This document shows, piece by piece, positions 7,531-17,219 of a stretch of 64,000 nucleotides of DNA (positions are counted from its first letter, which is position 1; each line of letters starts with the position of its first letter). The position numbers were made by a program, and so were the translations under genes. The stretch is taken from the NCBI RefSeq assembly GCF_000720325.1, contig NZ_JOJM01000001.1:1-64000 (forward strand), given 5' to 3'. The notes under the pieces were generated by a model that searched no databases, was not told where the DNA came from, and saw only the letters and a list, made by a program, of their open reading frames with translations. The DNA is from Streptomyces sp. NRRL B-1347. Its GTDB lineage: Bacteria > Actinomycetota > Actinomycetes > Streptomycetales > Streptomycetaceae.

Positions 7531-8373
7531 CTACGGCAACACCCCCGCCCGCCGCGCCGCCACCACCGCCTCCCACCGCGTGTGCACCCCCAGCTTGCGC
7601 ATCGCCGAGCGCAGATAGGCCTTCACCGTCTCGGGGCGCAGGCCGAGCCGCTCCGCGGCCGCGGCGTTCGTGGTGCCCAGGGCCACGCAGGTGAGGACGT
7701 CGAGTTCGCGCGGGGTCAGGGCGACCGCGGGGGAGTCGCCCGCGGCGGTCAGCGTGGCGCAGACGGCGAGGAGGTCGCGGCGCAGGGCGGGGTCGGCCGT
7801 GCGCGCGGCGAGCGCGCGCAGGGCGCCGTGCGCCTCCCGTACGCGCTCCCAGGCGGCGGGCCCGGGACCGGCCGCCGCCGTGTCCCGCGCCGCCGCTACC
7901 AGGGCGCGGGCCTCCTCGCGCACGACGAGGCCCTGCTCGACGTCGCGCGCGGCGGCGACGGCCGCGGCCAGCGTGCGGTCCCCCAGCGGCTGCGCGGTGC
8001 GCAGGGCGCCGTACAGCAGGCCGCGCACCCGGCGGCGCACCACGACCGGCACCGCGAGCACCGAGCGCAGGCCCTCCGCCTCCACCGCGGCGTCGTACTC
8101 GTGGCTGATGTGCCGCGAGGAGCTGTAGTCGGTGACGGCGCACGGCCGGGCCAGGGCCAGGGCCTTGCCGCCGAGGCCGTTGCCCAGGCGGATGCCGAGG
8201 CCGCGCAGGACGTGCGTACCGGTGCCGCTGAGCTCGGCGATCCGCAGCTGCGGGGCGGCATGGGGCTGCGCGTCGGTCAGCCCGCCGAACGCCACCGGAA
8301 GCCCCGTGGTGCGCCGAAGCCGCACCAGCGCGGCCCGTACGTACCCCGCCTCACCCGCGCCCGCAGCCGTCAC
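7531..8373 (-). CDS. GAF/LuxR-type transcriptional regulator
   Basis: A 280-residue regulator. Residues about 10-150 look like a GAF sensor domain ([51 protein letters not shown]), followed by a helical linker and a LuxR/NarL HTH at the C terminus ([20 protein letters not shown] then [19 protein letters not shown]). There is no receiver domain, so it senses a ligand rather than a phosphate signal. It is divergent from two acyl-CoA synthetase genes that start 146 bp away; related regulators in actinobacteria sit beside aromatic or carboxylic acid CoA-ligases, so regulation of that operon is the likely job (inference). GTG 8373 is chosen; a weak GAAAGGG lies upstream. Confidence 0.85.
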   Translation of the reverse strand: MTAAGAGEAGYVRAALVRLRRTTGLPVAFGGLTDAQPHAAPQLRIAELSGTGTHVLRGLGIRLGNGLGGKALALARPCAVTDYSSSRHISHEYDAAVEAEGLRSVLAVPVVVRRRVRGLLYGALRTAQPLGDRTLAAAVAAARDVEQGLVVREEARALVAAARDTAAAGPGPAAWERVREAHGALRALAARTADPALRRDLLAVCATLTAAGDSPAVALTPRELDVLTCVALGTTNAAAAERLGLRPETVKAYLRSAMRKLGVHTRWEAVVAARRAGVLP

Positions 8374-8519
8374 GCGCCCGCCCTTTCACCGCACCGCACC
8401 CCCGTCCGGGGGTAGTGAGACCCACATCACGGACTCCACGATGGTACGGATGCGGAGCGGGCCGGGGAACGGCCGCGCGACCGGTCGTGTGGACAGCGGA
8501 GACCCAGGGAGAGCGGAGC

Positions 8520-10229
8520 ATGCCGATGACGGTGACGGAGACAGGGGGCGGCACGGAGGCGTTCCGGGCCGCACGGGACTTTCTGCTGCGCCACCGCGAG
8601 GACTACGCGGCCGCGTACGAGGGCTTCGCGTGGCCGCGCCCGGAGCGGTTCAACTGGGCGCTCGACTGGTTCGACGCCATCGCCGAAGGCAACGACCGCA
8701 CGGCCCTGCACATCGTCGAGGAGGACGGTTCCGAGGCCCGGCTGACCTTCGCCGAGCTCGCGCGGCGCTCCGCGCGGGCCGCGAACTGGCTGCGCGGGCT
8801 CGGCGTCGCGGCCGGGGACCGCATCGTCGTGATGCTCGGCAACCAGACCGAGCTGTGGGAGGTCGCGCTCGCCGCCATGAAGCTGCGCGCCGTGGTCATC
8901 CCGGCGACGCCGCTGCTCGGCGCGGCGGACCTGCGCGACCGGATCGAGCGCGGCCGGGCCCGGCACGTGGTGGTGCGCGCCGAGGACACCGCCAAGTTCG
9001 CGGACGTGCCCGGGGACTACACCCGGATCGTGGTCGGCGACCCGGCCGCGGGGTCGTCCGGCGCGCCCGGCTGGATCTCGTACGACGGCGTCGACACCGC
9101 ACCGGACGACTTCGCGCCCGACGGCGTCACCCTCGCCACCGACCCGCTGATGCTCTACTTCACCTCCGGCACCACCGCCCGGCCCAAGCTGGTCGAGCAC
9201 ACCCATGTGTCGTACCCCGTCGGGCACTTGGCGACGATGTACTGGATCGGGCTCAAGCCCGGCGACGTCCACCTGAACATCTCCTCGCCCGGCTGGGCCA
9301 AGCACGCCTGGTCGAACCTGTTCGCGCCGTGGAACGCGGAGGCGACCGTCTTCATCCACAACTACACGCGCTTCGACGCCGGCCGCCTGATGCGCGAGAT
9401 GGACCGCGCGGGCGTCACCAGCTTCTGCGCCCCGCCCACCGTGTGGCGGATGCTCATCCAGGCCGACCTGACCCAGCTGAAGACCCCGCCGCGCGAGGTC
9501 GTCGCCGCGGGCGAGCCGCTGAACCCCGAGGTCATCGAGCGGGTGCGGAGCGACTGGGGGGTGACCATCCGCGACGGCTTCGGCCAGACGGAGACCGCCG
9601 TCCAGGTCGCCAACACGCCCGGTCAGCCGCTCAAGCCCGGCTCCATGGGGCGGCCCACGCCCGGCTTCCGCGTCGTGCTGCTCGACGCGGTGACCGGCGA
9701 GCCGGGAGCCGAGGAGGGCGAGGTCGCGCTCGACCTGTCCGCCGCGCCCGTGGGCCTGATGGCGGGCTACCACGGCGACCCGGAGCGCACCGCGGAGGCC
9801 ATGGCGGGCGGCTTCTACCGCACCGGGGACATCGGCGCGCGCGACGCCGACGGCTATCTGACGTACGTGGGCCGCTCCGACGACGTCTTCAAGGCGTCCG
9901 ACTACAAGATCTCGCCCTTCGAGCTGGAGAGCGCGCTGCTCGAACACGACGCGGTCGCGGAGGCCGCCGTCGTGCCCGCGCCCGACCCGGTGCGCCTCGC
10001 CGTGCCGAAGGCGTACGTGGTGCTCGCCGAGGGCTACGCGCCGGGGCCCGACACCGCCAAGGTGCTCTTCGAGCACTCGCGCGCGGTCCTCGCGCCCTAC
10101 AAGCGCCTGCGCCGCCTGGAGTTCGGCGCGCTGCCCAAGACGGTGTCCGGCAAGATCCGCCGCATCGAGCTGCGCGAGGCCACGGCGAAGGGGTCCGACG
10201 CCGAGTACCGCGAGGAGGACTTCCGGTGA
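8520..10229 (+). CDS. Medium-chain/aryl acyl-CoA synthetase (AMP-forming)
   Basis: A 569-residue ANL-superfamily ligase that adenylates a carboxylic acid and transfers it to CoA. Visible core motifs are the P-loop-like [17 protein letters not shown], the A5 box [10 protein letters not shown], the A7 box [21 protein letters not shown], and the catalytic lysine in [16 protein letters not shown] near the C terminus. Sequence features ([35 protein letters not shown]) resemble the ACSM/medium-chain group. ATG 8520 is used because GGGAGAGCGGAG precedes it; upstream in-frame starts lack such a site. Its TGA overlaps the GTG of the next ligase (GTGA), so the two are translationally coupled. A GAF-LuxR regulator is divergent. 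Confidence 0.88.
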   Translation: MPMTVTETGGGTEAFRAARDFLLRHREDYAAAYEGFAWPRPERFNWALDWFDAIAEGNDRTALHIVEEDGSEARLTFAELARRSARAANWLRGLGVAAGDRIVVMLGNQTELWEVALAAMKLRAVVIPATPLLGAADLRDRIERGRARHVVVRAEDTAKFADVPGDYTRIVVGDPAAGSSGAPGWISYDGVDTAPDDFAPDGVTLATDPLMLYFTSGTTARPKLVEHTHVSYPVGHLATMYWIGLKPGDVHLNISSPGWAKHAWSNLFAPWNAEATVFIHNYTRFDAGRLMREMDRAGVTSFCAPPTVWRMLIQADLTQLKTPPREVVAAGEPLNPEVIERVRSDWGVTIRDGFGQTETAVQVANTPGQPLKPGSMGRPTPGFRVVLLDAVTGEPGAEEGEVALDLSAAPVGLMAGYHGDPERTAEAMAGGFYRTGDIGARDADGYLTYVGRSDDVFKASDYKISPFELESALLEHDAVAEAAVVPAPDPVRLAVPKAYVVLAEGYAPGPDTAKVLFEHSRAVLAPYKRLRRLEFGALPKTVSGKIRRIELREATAKGSDAEYREEDFR

Positions 10230-11920
10230 GCGCCGCCCCTCCGCGCGGCGCCGGGGGAGCCGACGGGCCGCCGCCCGCGCACGAGCTGTCGTACGCGCAC
10301 GAGCCGCCGCTCGCACACGAGTTGTCGTACGCGCACGGCACCGGCTCCGTGCCGCTGCTCGGCGACACCATCGGGCAGAACCTCGACCGGGCCGTCGCCG
10401 CCTGGCCGGAGCGCGAGGCCCTGGTCGACGTGCCGTCCGGCGCGCGCTGGACGTACGCCGAGTTCGGCGCGGCCGTCGAGCGCCTGGCGCGCGCCCTGAT
10501 GGGAGCCGGTGTCGACCGGGGCGACCGGGTCGGGATCTGGGCCGTGAACTGCGCCGAGTGGGTCCTCGTCCAGTACGCGAGCGCGCGCGTCGGCGCGATC
10601 ATGGTGAACATCAACCCGGCCTACCGCTCGCACGAGCTGTCGTACGTCCTGCGGCAGGCGGGCATCGGTCTGCTCGTCGCCACGCAGACCCACAAGAGCA
10701 GCGACTACCGCGCGATGGTCGAGCAGGTCCGGGACGAGTGTCCTGACCTGCGCCGGGTCGTCTACGTCGCGGACGGCTCGTGGGACGCGCTGCTCGCCGC
10801 CGCCGACACCGTCACGCCCGCCCAACTCGCCGCCCGCGAGGCGGAGTTGACCTGCGACGACCCGGTGAACATCCAGTACACGTCGGGCACCACCGGCTTC
10901 CCCAAGGGGGCCACCCTCTCCCACCACAACATCCTCAACAACGGGTACTGGGTGGGCCGCACCATCGGCTACAGCGAACAGGACCGCATCTGCGTGCCGG
11001 TGCCCTTCTACCACTGCTTCGGCATGGTCATGGGCAATCTCGCGGCCACCTCGCACGGGGCGTGCGTCGTCATCCCCGCGCCGTCCTTCGACCCCGTCGC
11101 CACCCTGCGCGCCGTCGAACGCGAGCGGTGCACGTCCCTGTACGGCGTGCCGACGATGTTCATCGCGGAGCTGAACCTCGCCGACTTCGCCGCGTACGAC
11201 CTGTCGTCGCTCAGGACCGGGATCATGGCCGGGTCGCCGTGCCCCGTCGAGGTCATGAAGCGGGTCGTCGCCGAGATGCACATGGAGCAGGTCTCCATCT
11301 GCTACGGCATGACCGAGACCTCGCCCGTGTCCACGCAGACCCGCATGGACGACGACCTGGAGCGCCGCACCGCCACCGTCGGCCGGGTGCTTCCGCACAT
11401 CGAGGTCAAGGTCGTCGACCCCGCCACCGGCGTCACGCTGCCGCGCGGCAGCTCGGGCGAGCTGTGCACCCGGGGCTACAGCGTGATGCTCGGCTACTGG
11501 CGCGAACCCGAGCGCACCGCCGACGTCATCGACTCCGGGCGCTGGATGCACACGGGCGACCTCGCGGTCATGCGGGACGACGGGTACGTCCGGATCGTGG
11601 GCCGCATCAAGGACATGATCATCCGTGGTGGCGAGAACATCTACCCGCGCGAGATCGAGGAGTTCCTGTACGCCCACCCGAAGATCGCGGACGTCCAGGT
11701 GGTGGGCGTGCCGGACGAGCGGTACGGGGAGGTGCCGCTGGCGTGCGTGATCCTCCACGAGGGCGTGGACACCCTGACCCTCGACGAGGTACGGGCCTTC
11801 TGCGAGGGCCGCCTCGCCCACTTCAAGGTCCCCGCGGGCCTCCGGGTCCTGGACGCCTTTCCGATGACGGTGTCCGGGAAGGTGCGCAAGGTGGAACTGC
11901 GCGAACGCTTCGGAAACTGA
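10226..11920 (+). CDS. Fatty/short-chain acyl-CoA synthetase (AMP-binding, FadD-like)
   Basis: A 564-residue AMP-forming acyl-CoA ligase. It has the adenylate-forming motifs [51 protein letters not shown], the hinge [19 protein letters not shown] and the catalytic lysine in [16 protein letters not shown]. The [12 protein letters not shown] segment is typical of the FadD/AcsA-like group that uses medium or long chains. The first 35 residues contain a duplicated HELSYAH segment (residues about 18-33). The GTG overlaps the previous stop, so the gene depends on the upstream ligase for translation. The pair probably activates two related acids under control of the divergent GAF-LuxR regulator. Confidence 0.88.
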   Translation: MSAAPPRGAGGADGPPPAHELSYAHEPPLAHELSYAHGTGSVPLLGDTIGQNLDRAVAAWPEREALVDVPSGARWTYAEFGAAVERLARALMGAGVDRGDRVGIWAVNCAEWVLVQYASARVGAIMVNINPAYRSHELSYVLRQAGIGLLVATQTHKSSDYRAMVEQVRDECPDLRRVVYVADGSWDALLAAADTVTPAQLAAREAELTCDDPVNIQYTSGTTGFPKGATLSHHNILNNGYWVGRTIGYSEQDRICVPVPFYHCFGMVMGNLAATSHGACVVIPAPSFDPVATLRAVERERCTSLYGVPTMFIAELNLADFAAYDLSSLRTGIMAGSPCPVEVMKRVVAEMHMEQVSICYGMTETSPVSTQTRMDDDLERRTATVGRVLPHIEVKVVDPATGVTLPRGSSGELCTRGYSVMLGYWREPERTADVIDSGRWMHTGDLAVMRDDGYVRIVGRIKDMIIRGGENIYPREIEEFLYAHPKIADVQVVGVPDERYGEVPLACVILHEGVDTLTLDEVRAFCEGRLAHFKVPAGLRVLDAFPMTVSGKVRKVELRERFGN

Positions 11921-11962
11921 GGAACGGTCGGAAACCGAGGAACGGACCGGGGGCGAAAATCG

Positions 11963-12000
11963 CAGCCCGTCCGGCGTTTGAGGACGAGCCCGCAGGGCGA
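11963..12000 (+). repeat. Dispersed Streptomyces intergenic repeat, copy 1
   Basis: The constant arm CCCGTCCGGCGTTTGAGGAC is followed by a short hairpin, GCCC-GCA-GGGC. It lies downstream of the acyl-CoA synthetase operon and upstream of the convergent zinc-ribbon gene. The same arm recurs at 16936, 42823, 57562 (opposite strand) and 61332 with different hairpin stems. Confidence 0.85.
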
Positions 12001-12029
12001 AACCCCCGTGCCCCCTGCCTTGGAAGGGC

Positions 12030-12752
12030 CTACGCCCCGCGGGCGGCCAGCTCGTCCGCCGCCCCGTTCAGCGCCGCGGGCACCCCGTCCAGCTCGATGC
12101 GGAACAGCGGTACGCCGAGCTCCGCGGCGCGCTCGCAGGCCTCGGGCGTGAAGTCGGACAGGGCGAAGCACACGCACGTGACCTCGTGGGTGAGCGCGGT
12201 GAGCCACGCGCACTCCAGGTCGCGCAGGGAGGCGGGCCGCGCCGAGGGCTCGACGTGGGCGAGGACGCCCCGCGCGGTGAGCCGCGCGCCCGACGGCGCG
12301 CGGCTCTCGGGCCCGGCCTCGGCGTCCCGTACGTCCGCGTAGCCCAGCCAGCGCAGATACAGCGCGGCCGTGGTCACGGCGTCGCGCGCGCTGCGCACCG
12401 GGACGGGCCGGAACGCGGGCCGGGGCGCCGGCGCCGTCGCGGGCGGCGGCTGGGGTGCGGCGAGGTCGGGCCCCGGCGCCGAGACGGCCTCCGTGAGGAC
12501 CGGGATCCGCAGCACCGCCCCGCACGCGCAGCCGACCTCCGGCTGGGGCCAGTCCGCCTCGCGCCCGCAGGACCCGCACCGCACCGTCACCCAGTCGTCG
12601 GCCCAGCTCCGCTCGGTGACGGGGGTGGCGGCGGCGCCGTACGCGACCGGCGGGACGACGGGCGCGCCGCAGGAGCAGGGGAACGCGGGGGGAGCGTAGG
12701 CCTGCTCGTGACGGCACACCGGGCAGCGCACCGGGACCCCGCCCGTGGTCAT
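12030..12752 (-). CDS. Zinc-ribbon protein with Mrr-like restriction endonuclease fold, probably degenerate
   Basis: The 240-residue protein has four CxxC/CxC pairs in the first 75 residues (CPVC, CSCG; CGSC, CACG), forming two zinc ribbons, then a Pro/Ala-rich linker (about 80-115). The C-terminal 120 residues (SARDAVTTAALYLRWLGYAD, then VLAHVEPSARPASLRDLECAW and VCFALSDFTPEACERAAELG) resemble Mrr-like endonuclease domains. In active relatives the central strand reads like VVAQVK; here it is VLAHVEPS, so the catalytic Gln/Lys pair appears lost and nuclease activity is doubtful. That alignment is mine and should be treated as inference. ATG 12752 is preferred because GGAGG lies ten bases upstream; GTG 12761 is possible. 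It is convergent with the acyl-CoA synthetases. Confidence 0.65.
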   Translation of the reverse strand: MTTGGVPVRCPVCRHEQAYAPPAFPCSCGAPVVPPVAYGAAATPVTERSWADDWVTVRCGSCGREADWPQPEVGCACGAVLRIPVLTEAVSAPGPDLAAPQPPPATAPAPRPAFRPVPVRSARDAVTTAALYLRWLGYADVRDAEAGPESRAPSGARLTARGVLAHVEPSARPASLRDLECAWLTALTHEVTCVCFALSDFTPEACERAAELGVPLFRIELDGVPAALNGAADELAARGA

Positions 12753-12924
12753 CTCCCTCACCGCCTCCCCCTCGTCACCCGTGACGCATCGCCGGACAAG
12801 CCTGGGCCCATGGTCTTACGGAACGCAACTACCCCGATACGCGATTTCGAGCTTCGGGAGTGCTCCCGGGCGCGTCGTGCCGCCGGTCGCGCCCCTCCCG
12901 TCCCGCTCCCCGGCCGGGACTCCC

Positions 12925-12991
12925 TTGACGACCCCGCCGCCCCGCCCTACATTGCTTCCACATAACAGAAACTCAATTCCGCAATGTGAAA
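12925..12991 (+). promoter_or_regulatory. gcl promoter with two phased AllR-type operators
   Basis: A good promoter, TTGACG-N17-TACATT, spans 12925-12953. Directly downstream lie two 15-bp imperfect palindromes of type TTCCRC-N3-GYGGAA: TTCCACATAACAGAA at 12956-12970 and TTCCGCAATGTGAAA at 12977-12991, whose start points are exactly 21 bp apart. They cover the expected transcription start, a position typical of repression. The same motif occurs before hyi, aceB and allB. No other gene is visible in the 335-bp gap 12762-13096. Confidence 0.75.
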
Positions 12992-13096
12992 GTACAGCTC
13001 ACGGCCGCGAGGCCAGCCAACCGCAGGACCGGAATTCACAGCTCACCGCGGGGCGCGACGGGAGCCCGAATTCGCCAGCTGGAGCAGGAGAACTCA

Positions 13097-14884
13097 ATGG
13101 CTCGTATGACCGCCGCCCGCGCGGCAGTTGAGATCCTCAAGTGCGAGGGCGTCACCAACGCGTTCGGTGTGCCGGGTGCCGCGATCAACCCCTTCTACAA
13201 GGCGCTGCAGGAGGGCGGTGGCATCGACCACACGCTCGCCCGCCACGTGGAGGGCGCCTCGCACATGGCCGAGGGCTACACCCGCGCGAAGCCGGGCAAC
13301 ATCGGCGTCTGCATCGGCACGTCGGGCCCGGCGGGCACCGACATGATCACCGGCCTGTACTCGGCGATCGGTGACTCGATCCCGATCCTGTGCATCACGG
13401 GCCAGGCGCCCACGCACGTGATCCACAAGGAGGACTTCCAGGCCGTCGACATCGCCTCGATCGCCAAGCCGGTGACGAAGATGGCCGTGACGGTCCTGGA
13501 GGCGGCCCAGGTCCCCGGCGTCTTCCAGCAGGCCTTCCACCTGATGCGCTCGGGAAGGCCCGGGCCCGTCCTGATCGACCTGCCCATCGACGTCCAGCTC
13601 ACCGAGATCGAGTTCGACCCGGAGACGTACGCGCCGCTGCCGGTCTACAAGCCCGCGGCGACCCGCGCCCAGATCGAGAAGGCCATCGGCTTCCTGCTCG
13701 CGTCGGAGCGGCCGCTGATCGTCGCGGGCGGCGGCGTCATCAACGCCGACGCCTCCGACCTCCTGGTGGAGTTCGCCGAGCTGACGGGCACTCCGGTGAT
13801 CCCCACCCTCATGGGCTGGGGCGCCATCCCCGACGACCACGAGCTGAACGCGGGCATGGTGGGCCTGCAGACGTCCCACCGCTACGGCAACGCCACCTTC
13901 CTGGAGTCGGACTTCGTCCTCGGCATCGGCAACCGCTGGGCCAACCGCCACACCGGCTACAAGCTGGACGTGTACCGCGAGGGCCGGAAGTTCGTGCACG
14001 TCGACATCGAGCCCACCCAGATCGGCAAGATCTTCGCCCCCGACTACGGCATCGCGTCCGACGCCGGGGCCGCCCTCACGCTCTTCGTCGAGGTCGCGCG
14101 CGAGCTGAAGGCGGCGGGGAAGCTGCCCGACCGCAGCGACTGGATCGCGGCGGGACAGGAGCGCAAGGCCACGCTCCTGCGCCGCACCCACTTCGACGAC
14201 GTCCCGATCAAGCCGCAGCGCGTGTACGAGGAGATGAACAAGGCCTTCGGCCCCGAGACGCGGTACGTCTCCACGATCGGCCTCTCGCAGATCGCGGGCG
14301 CCCAGATGCTGCACGTCTACAAGCCGCGGCACTGGATCAACTGCGGCCAGGCGGGCCCGCTCGGCTGGACCATCCCCGCCGCGCTCGGCGTCGCGAAGGC
14401 GGACCCGGAGGGCCAGGTGGTCGCGCTCTCCGGCGACTACGACTTCCAGTTCCTCATCGAGGAGCTGGCGGTCGGCGCCCAGCACCGCGTTCCGTACGTC
14501 CACGTCCTCGTGAACAACTCCTATCTGGGCCTGATCCGCCAGGCCCAGCTGGGTCTGGACATCAACTTCCAGGTCAACCTGGAGTTCGAGAACGTCAACT
14601 CGCCGGAGCTCGGCGTCTACGGCGTCGACCACGTCAAGGTCGCCGAGGGCCTCGGCTGCAAGGCGATCCGGGTGACCGACCCGAACGAGCTCGGCGCGGC
14701 CTTCAAGCAGGCCAAGAAGCTGGCCCAGGAGTTCCGCGTGCCGGTGGTCGTGGAGGCGATCCTGGAGCGGATCACGAACATCTCGATGAGCCGCACGGCC
14801 GACATCAGCGACGTGACCGAGTTCGAGGAGGTCGCCACCGAGCCGTGGCACGTCCCGAGCGCGATCAAGGCGTTCAAGGCCTGA
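13097..14884 (+). CDS. gcl: Glyoxylate carboligase (tartronate-semialdehyde synthase)
   Basis: A 595-residue ThDP- and FAD-binding enzyme that condenses two glyoxylates to tartronate semialdehyde and CO2. It shows the acetohydroxyacid-synthase-like architecture: N-terminal PYR domain ([15 protein letters not shown]), central FAD domain, and C-terminal PP domain with the ThDP motif [15 protein letters not shown]...NN. Position 51 in ARHVEGASH is valine where nearly all ThDP enzymes have the catalytic Glu; this Val51 is the hallmark of true glyoxylate carboligase. ATG 13097 is preceded by GGAGCAGGAG. It feeds hyi and glxR products downstream and takes glyoxylate from ureide breakdown. Two phased palindromes at its promoter suggest AllR repression. 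Confidence 0.97.
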   Translation: MARMTAARAAVEILKCEGVTNAFGVPGAAINPFYKALQEGGGIDHTLARHVEGASHMAEGYTRAKPGNIGVCIGTSGPAGTDMITGLYSAIGDSIPILCITGQAPTHVIHKEDFQAVDIASIAKPVTKMAVTVLEAAQVPGVFQQAFHLMRSGRPGPVLIDLPIDVQLTEIEFDPETYAPLPVYKPAATRAQIEKAIGFLLASERPLIVAGGGVINADASDLLVEFAELTGTPVIPTLMGWGAIPDDHELNAGMVGLQTSHRYGNATFLESDFVLGIGNRWANRHTGYKLDVYREGRKFVHVDIEPTQIGKIFAPDYGIASDAGAALTLFVEVARELKAAGKLPDRSDWIAAGQERKATLLRRTHFDDVPIKPQRVYEEMNKAFGPETRYVSTIGLSQIAGAQMLHVYKPRHWINCGQAGPLGWTIPAALGVAKADPEGQVVALSGDYDFQFLIEELAVGAQHRVPYVHVLVNNSYLGLIRQAQLGLDINFQVNLEFENVNSPELGVYGVDHVKVAEGLGCKAIRVTDPNELGAAFKQAKKLAQEFRVPVVVEAILERITNISMSRTADISDVTEFEEVATEPWHVPSAIKAFKA

Positions 14885-14891
14885 CGGCGCC

Positions 14892-14935
14892 GGACACCAT
14901 GGGGCGGTCCGTCCAGGGCCGCCCTTTCGGTGTCC
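14892..14935 (+). terminator. Terminator after gcl
   Basis: A nested hairpin follows the gcl stop: the outer arms GGACACC (14892-14898) and GGTGTCC (14929-14935) enclose a second stem formed by GGGCGG and CCGCCC. It separates gcl from the Shedu-like gene, so that gene is probably transcribed independently. Confidence 0.7.
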
Positions 14936-14984
14936 CCTGACGTCGCGCCGGGTGTTGTCAGACCCTTCCCGCACAATGCCCCGC

Positions 14985-16211
14985 ATGGCAACACGAGTCG
15001 ACATGACACTTGAGTGGCAGCTGCGCGACGTCAGCAAGGAGTGCGCCGACGACGGGGTACGGCAGGCCGTGGACGCGGTCATCACCCACATGCACAGCGG
15101 CCGGAGCAACAAGCGCCGCGGGGGTAAGGAACTGGTACGTCTGCTGGCCGAGGCGCGGTCGAAGGCCGCCTGTGCGGAGGAGTGGGAGATCGTCCGTCAG
15201 CTCCACGACTCGGTCGCCTACGCGGAAGGCCGCATCCTGCGTCATGACTTCGAGGAGCGGTACCGACTCTTCCAGGACGGCGCTCGGGATGAGATCAACC
15301 GCGACTACCTGGGGCGCACCATGTGGGCGACGCATCAATGGATGGTCTCCACCGGGGGGAAGTATCTGGAGGCGCACCCTGAGGCCACCGCGGCGGAAGT
15401 CCTGGAGCATTTTCGCGCCGAGGGCGAGGACGCCTGGTTCCTGGAGGCGCCTGCGGACCGCCCCGGCCGGTACGTCATTCCTCGTGGCAGGGCCGAGACT
15501 GCCTTGTGGCTGGAGCGCATCCTGCGGAGTGGTCGCATCGACATCGAGGCCCCGGCAGAAGCGGCACGCAAGATCGCCTCTTCTCCGGAGGCGCTTGCGC
15601 TCCTCGCGGCCGACGAGCAGGGGCACCTGGTGCTCCAGGCCGCCGAGTTGCGCCGACGCGCGGCCGGCCTCGACGAACTGCGCCGCGTCATTGAGGACCC
15701 GGGGGCCCTGGAGCGAGAGTTGCAGCAGGCGCTGGAGGGGCAGCACTGGATCTTCGGCGGCCGGTTCGTCGGCGAGGCGGCCCAACGCAGGCTCGTCCCC
15801 GGCGATGAGGTGGACATACCTCTGATCCGTGGCGACGGTGCCTTGCACGTCGTCGAGTTGAAGCGCGCCATGGGACTCAAGGGGCCTCTGGTCAAGCGGC
15901 ACCGCGAGGCCTGGGTGCCCGCCGCGTCGGTGCACGAGGCCGTGGGGCAGGCCGTCAACTACCTCGTCGGGCTGGACGAGCACCGCACCCATATCCGTGA
16001 ACACCTGGGGATCGAAACACGCAGGGCAAGTGCTCTGGTGCTCATCGGCCACCCTGCTGTCCAGCCGGAGGCTCCCGAAGAGGAGCTCAACGAAGCGCTG
16101 CGGACGTTCAACGCCCACCTGAGTCGTGTGGAGGTCCTCACCTATAAGGAACTCCTGGATAACGCCCGTCGTTCGTTGGCCGGAGCTGACGTCGGCAGGA
16201 GTGCCGGGTGA
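14985..16211 (+). CDS. Shedu-type antiphage nuclease (SduA, DUF4263 domain)
   Basis: The 408-residue protein carries a C-terminal DUF4263/SduA domain (about residues 245-395): QHWIFGGRFVGEAAQRRLV, then GDEVDIPLIRGDGALHVVELKRA with the D...E-x-K of a PD-(D/E)XK nuclease, a Gln in EAVGQAVNYLVGL, and ALVLIGHPA. The N-terminal 240 residues are helical and do not match a domain I recognise (MWATHQWMVSTGGKYLEAHP, AETALWLERILRSGRIDIEAP); in Shedu proteins this part is variable and thought to hold the sensor. Shedu is a single-gene phage defence system, so no partner is required. ATG 14985 or 15003 may start it; neither has a clear ribosome site. It sits between gcl and a membrane gene, outside any evident defence island. 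Confidence 0.75.
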   Translation: MATRVDMTLEWQLRDVSKECADDGVRQAVDAVITHMHSGRSNKRRGGKELVRLLAEARSKAACAEEWEIVRQLHDSVAYAEGRILRHDFEERYRLFQDGARDEINRDYLGRTMWATHQWMVSTGGKYLEAHPEATAAEVLEHFRAEGEDAWFLEAPADRPGRYVIPRGRAETALWLERILRSGRIDIEAPAEAARKIASSPEALALLAADEQGHLVLQAAELRRRAAGLDELRRVIEDPGALERELQQALEGQHWIFGGRFVGEAAQRRLVPGDEVDIPLIRGDGALHVVELKRAMGLKGPLVKRHREAWVPAASVHEAVGQAVNYLVGLDEHRTHIREHLGIETRRASALVLIGHPAVQPEAPEEELNEALRTFNAHLSRVEVLTYKELLDNARRSLAGADVGRSAG

Positions 16212-16249
16212 TGTCCGAGGCTTTCACCCGCAGGCCGATGGTGTCCTGC

Positions 16250-16825
16250 TCACCTGGACCCGGTCGGCGCCGACACGCGGTTCGCGTTCGCCGTGGACGT
16301 GTTCACGGAAGGGGTCGCCGCCCGGCGGCGTACGGCGTAGTGGACGGTGAGCGCCAGGACCAGCGGCCCCCACAGACCGACGGGCAGGACGCAGATCCGG
16401 AACAGCAGCTCCCAGGCGCCGTTGTCGAACCCCGTGAAGGCGAAGCCGGGCACCCCGAGGGCGCCGAGTGTGAACGGCCCGAAGAGGACGGTCGCGCCGA
16501 GACCCCCGAGGGTCGCGGGGACCAGGGCGACGGCGGGGTGCAGGCGCCGTCCGCCGACCACCGGCACCCACGCGGGCGCCACCTCTCCCCAGCCGCGCAC
16601 CAGGCCGAAGGAGAGCAGGGCGAGGGCCTCGGTGAGCAGGCTCAGCGTGAAGACGTACGGCACGGAGATCCACAGGCTGCCGATCGAGCCGGTGCCCGAG
16701 CCCATGTCGAACCCGAAGGCGAAGGGCAGCCGCCAGACGCACTGGGGGAGCAGGACGAGCGGGATCAGATGGGCCACGCGCTCGGCCCAGCGGGGTACGG
16801 GGACTGCGGTTGTCGTCATGCCCAT
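16250..16825 (-). CDS. Integral membrane protein of unknown function
   Basis: The 191-residue protein has about four or five hydrophobic segments: AHLIPLVLLPQCVWRLPFAF, LWISVPYVFTLSLLTEALALL, then VALVPATLGGLGATVLFGPF and LFRICVLPVGLWGPLVLALTV, with a Ser/Thr/Asn-rich tail. No enzyme motif is visible and I do not recognise a named family; similar short membrane proteins are common in Streptomyces and some sit beside sigma factors or regulators, which is not the case here. ATG 16825 or 16819 follows GGAAAG. It is convergent with the Shedu-like gene, with 38 bp between the stops. Confidence 0.75.
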   Translation of the reverse strand: MGMTTTAVPVPRWAERVAHLIPLVLLPQCVWRLPFAFGFDMGSGTGSIGSLWISVPYVFTLSLLTEALALLSFGLVRGWGEVAPAWVPVVGGRRLHPAVALVPATLGGLGATVLFGPFTLGALGVPGFAFTGFDNGAWELLFRICVLPVGLWGPLVLALTVHYAVRRRAATPSVNTSTANANRVSAPTGSR

Positions 16826-16870
16826 GAGCTTTCCGCGCGGCCGCGCGGAGATCGTCACCACATGAGTCGA

Positions 16871-17219
16871 ACCGCCTCCACCGTATGGCGGAGGCGGTCA
16901 TGTCCCTGGTGTACGAGCGGGCGGTGCGCAGGATCGAGCCCGTCCGGCGATTGAGGACGAGGCCGAAGGCCGATCAGCCGGTTCTGGCACGCTTCGCGAG
17001 GGACCGCGGCGGCCGGGCGATGGCCCCCGGCCGCTCCTCCTCTGGTCGAAGGGGCGGCCGGGGCCTTCACCACCGCACTGGCTCGCCTCGAGCCGCCGCG
17101 GTCCTCGTCCCCCCGCGTGCCGTGTGCCACCCCTCATCCGGGCCACGGCGTCGCGGGATCCGCGCTGGGGGACCGACCTCCCGTCAAGTCCCCGGCGCAG
17201 TCTGTGAGGTGATGGTGCG
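16871..17219. other. Non-coding interval with hairpin and dispersed repeat copy 2
   Basis: No convincing gene is seen in this interval. A 9-bp inverted repeat ACCGCCTCC/GGAGGCGGT with a 10-base loop spans 16871-16898. Copy 2 of the dispersed repeat follows, and a GC-rich inverted repeat (GGCCGGG...CCCGGCC) lies around 17011-17035. The interval separates the membrane-protein gene promoter from the 3' end of the catalase gene. Confidence 0.55.
16936..16973 (+). repeat. Dispersed Streptomyces intergenic repeat, copy 2
   Basis: The constant arm CCCGTCCGGCGATTGAGGAC differs from the other copies by one base. Its hairpin is GGCC-GAA-GGCC instead of GGCGC-GAA-GCGCC. The stem has changed on both sides, which keeps the pairing. 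Confidence 0.85.

Noticed and set aside
8427..11821. Long minus-strand frames opposite the acyl-CoA synthetase genes
   Set aside because: Shadow frames caused by third-position GC; the plus-strand proteins carry complete adenylation motifs.
14952..15003. Promoter directly before the Shedu-like gene (TTGTCA at 14955)
   Set aside because: No -10 box at proper distance; the nearest candidate is only 11 bp away.
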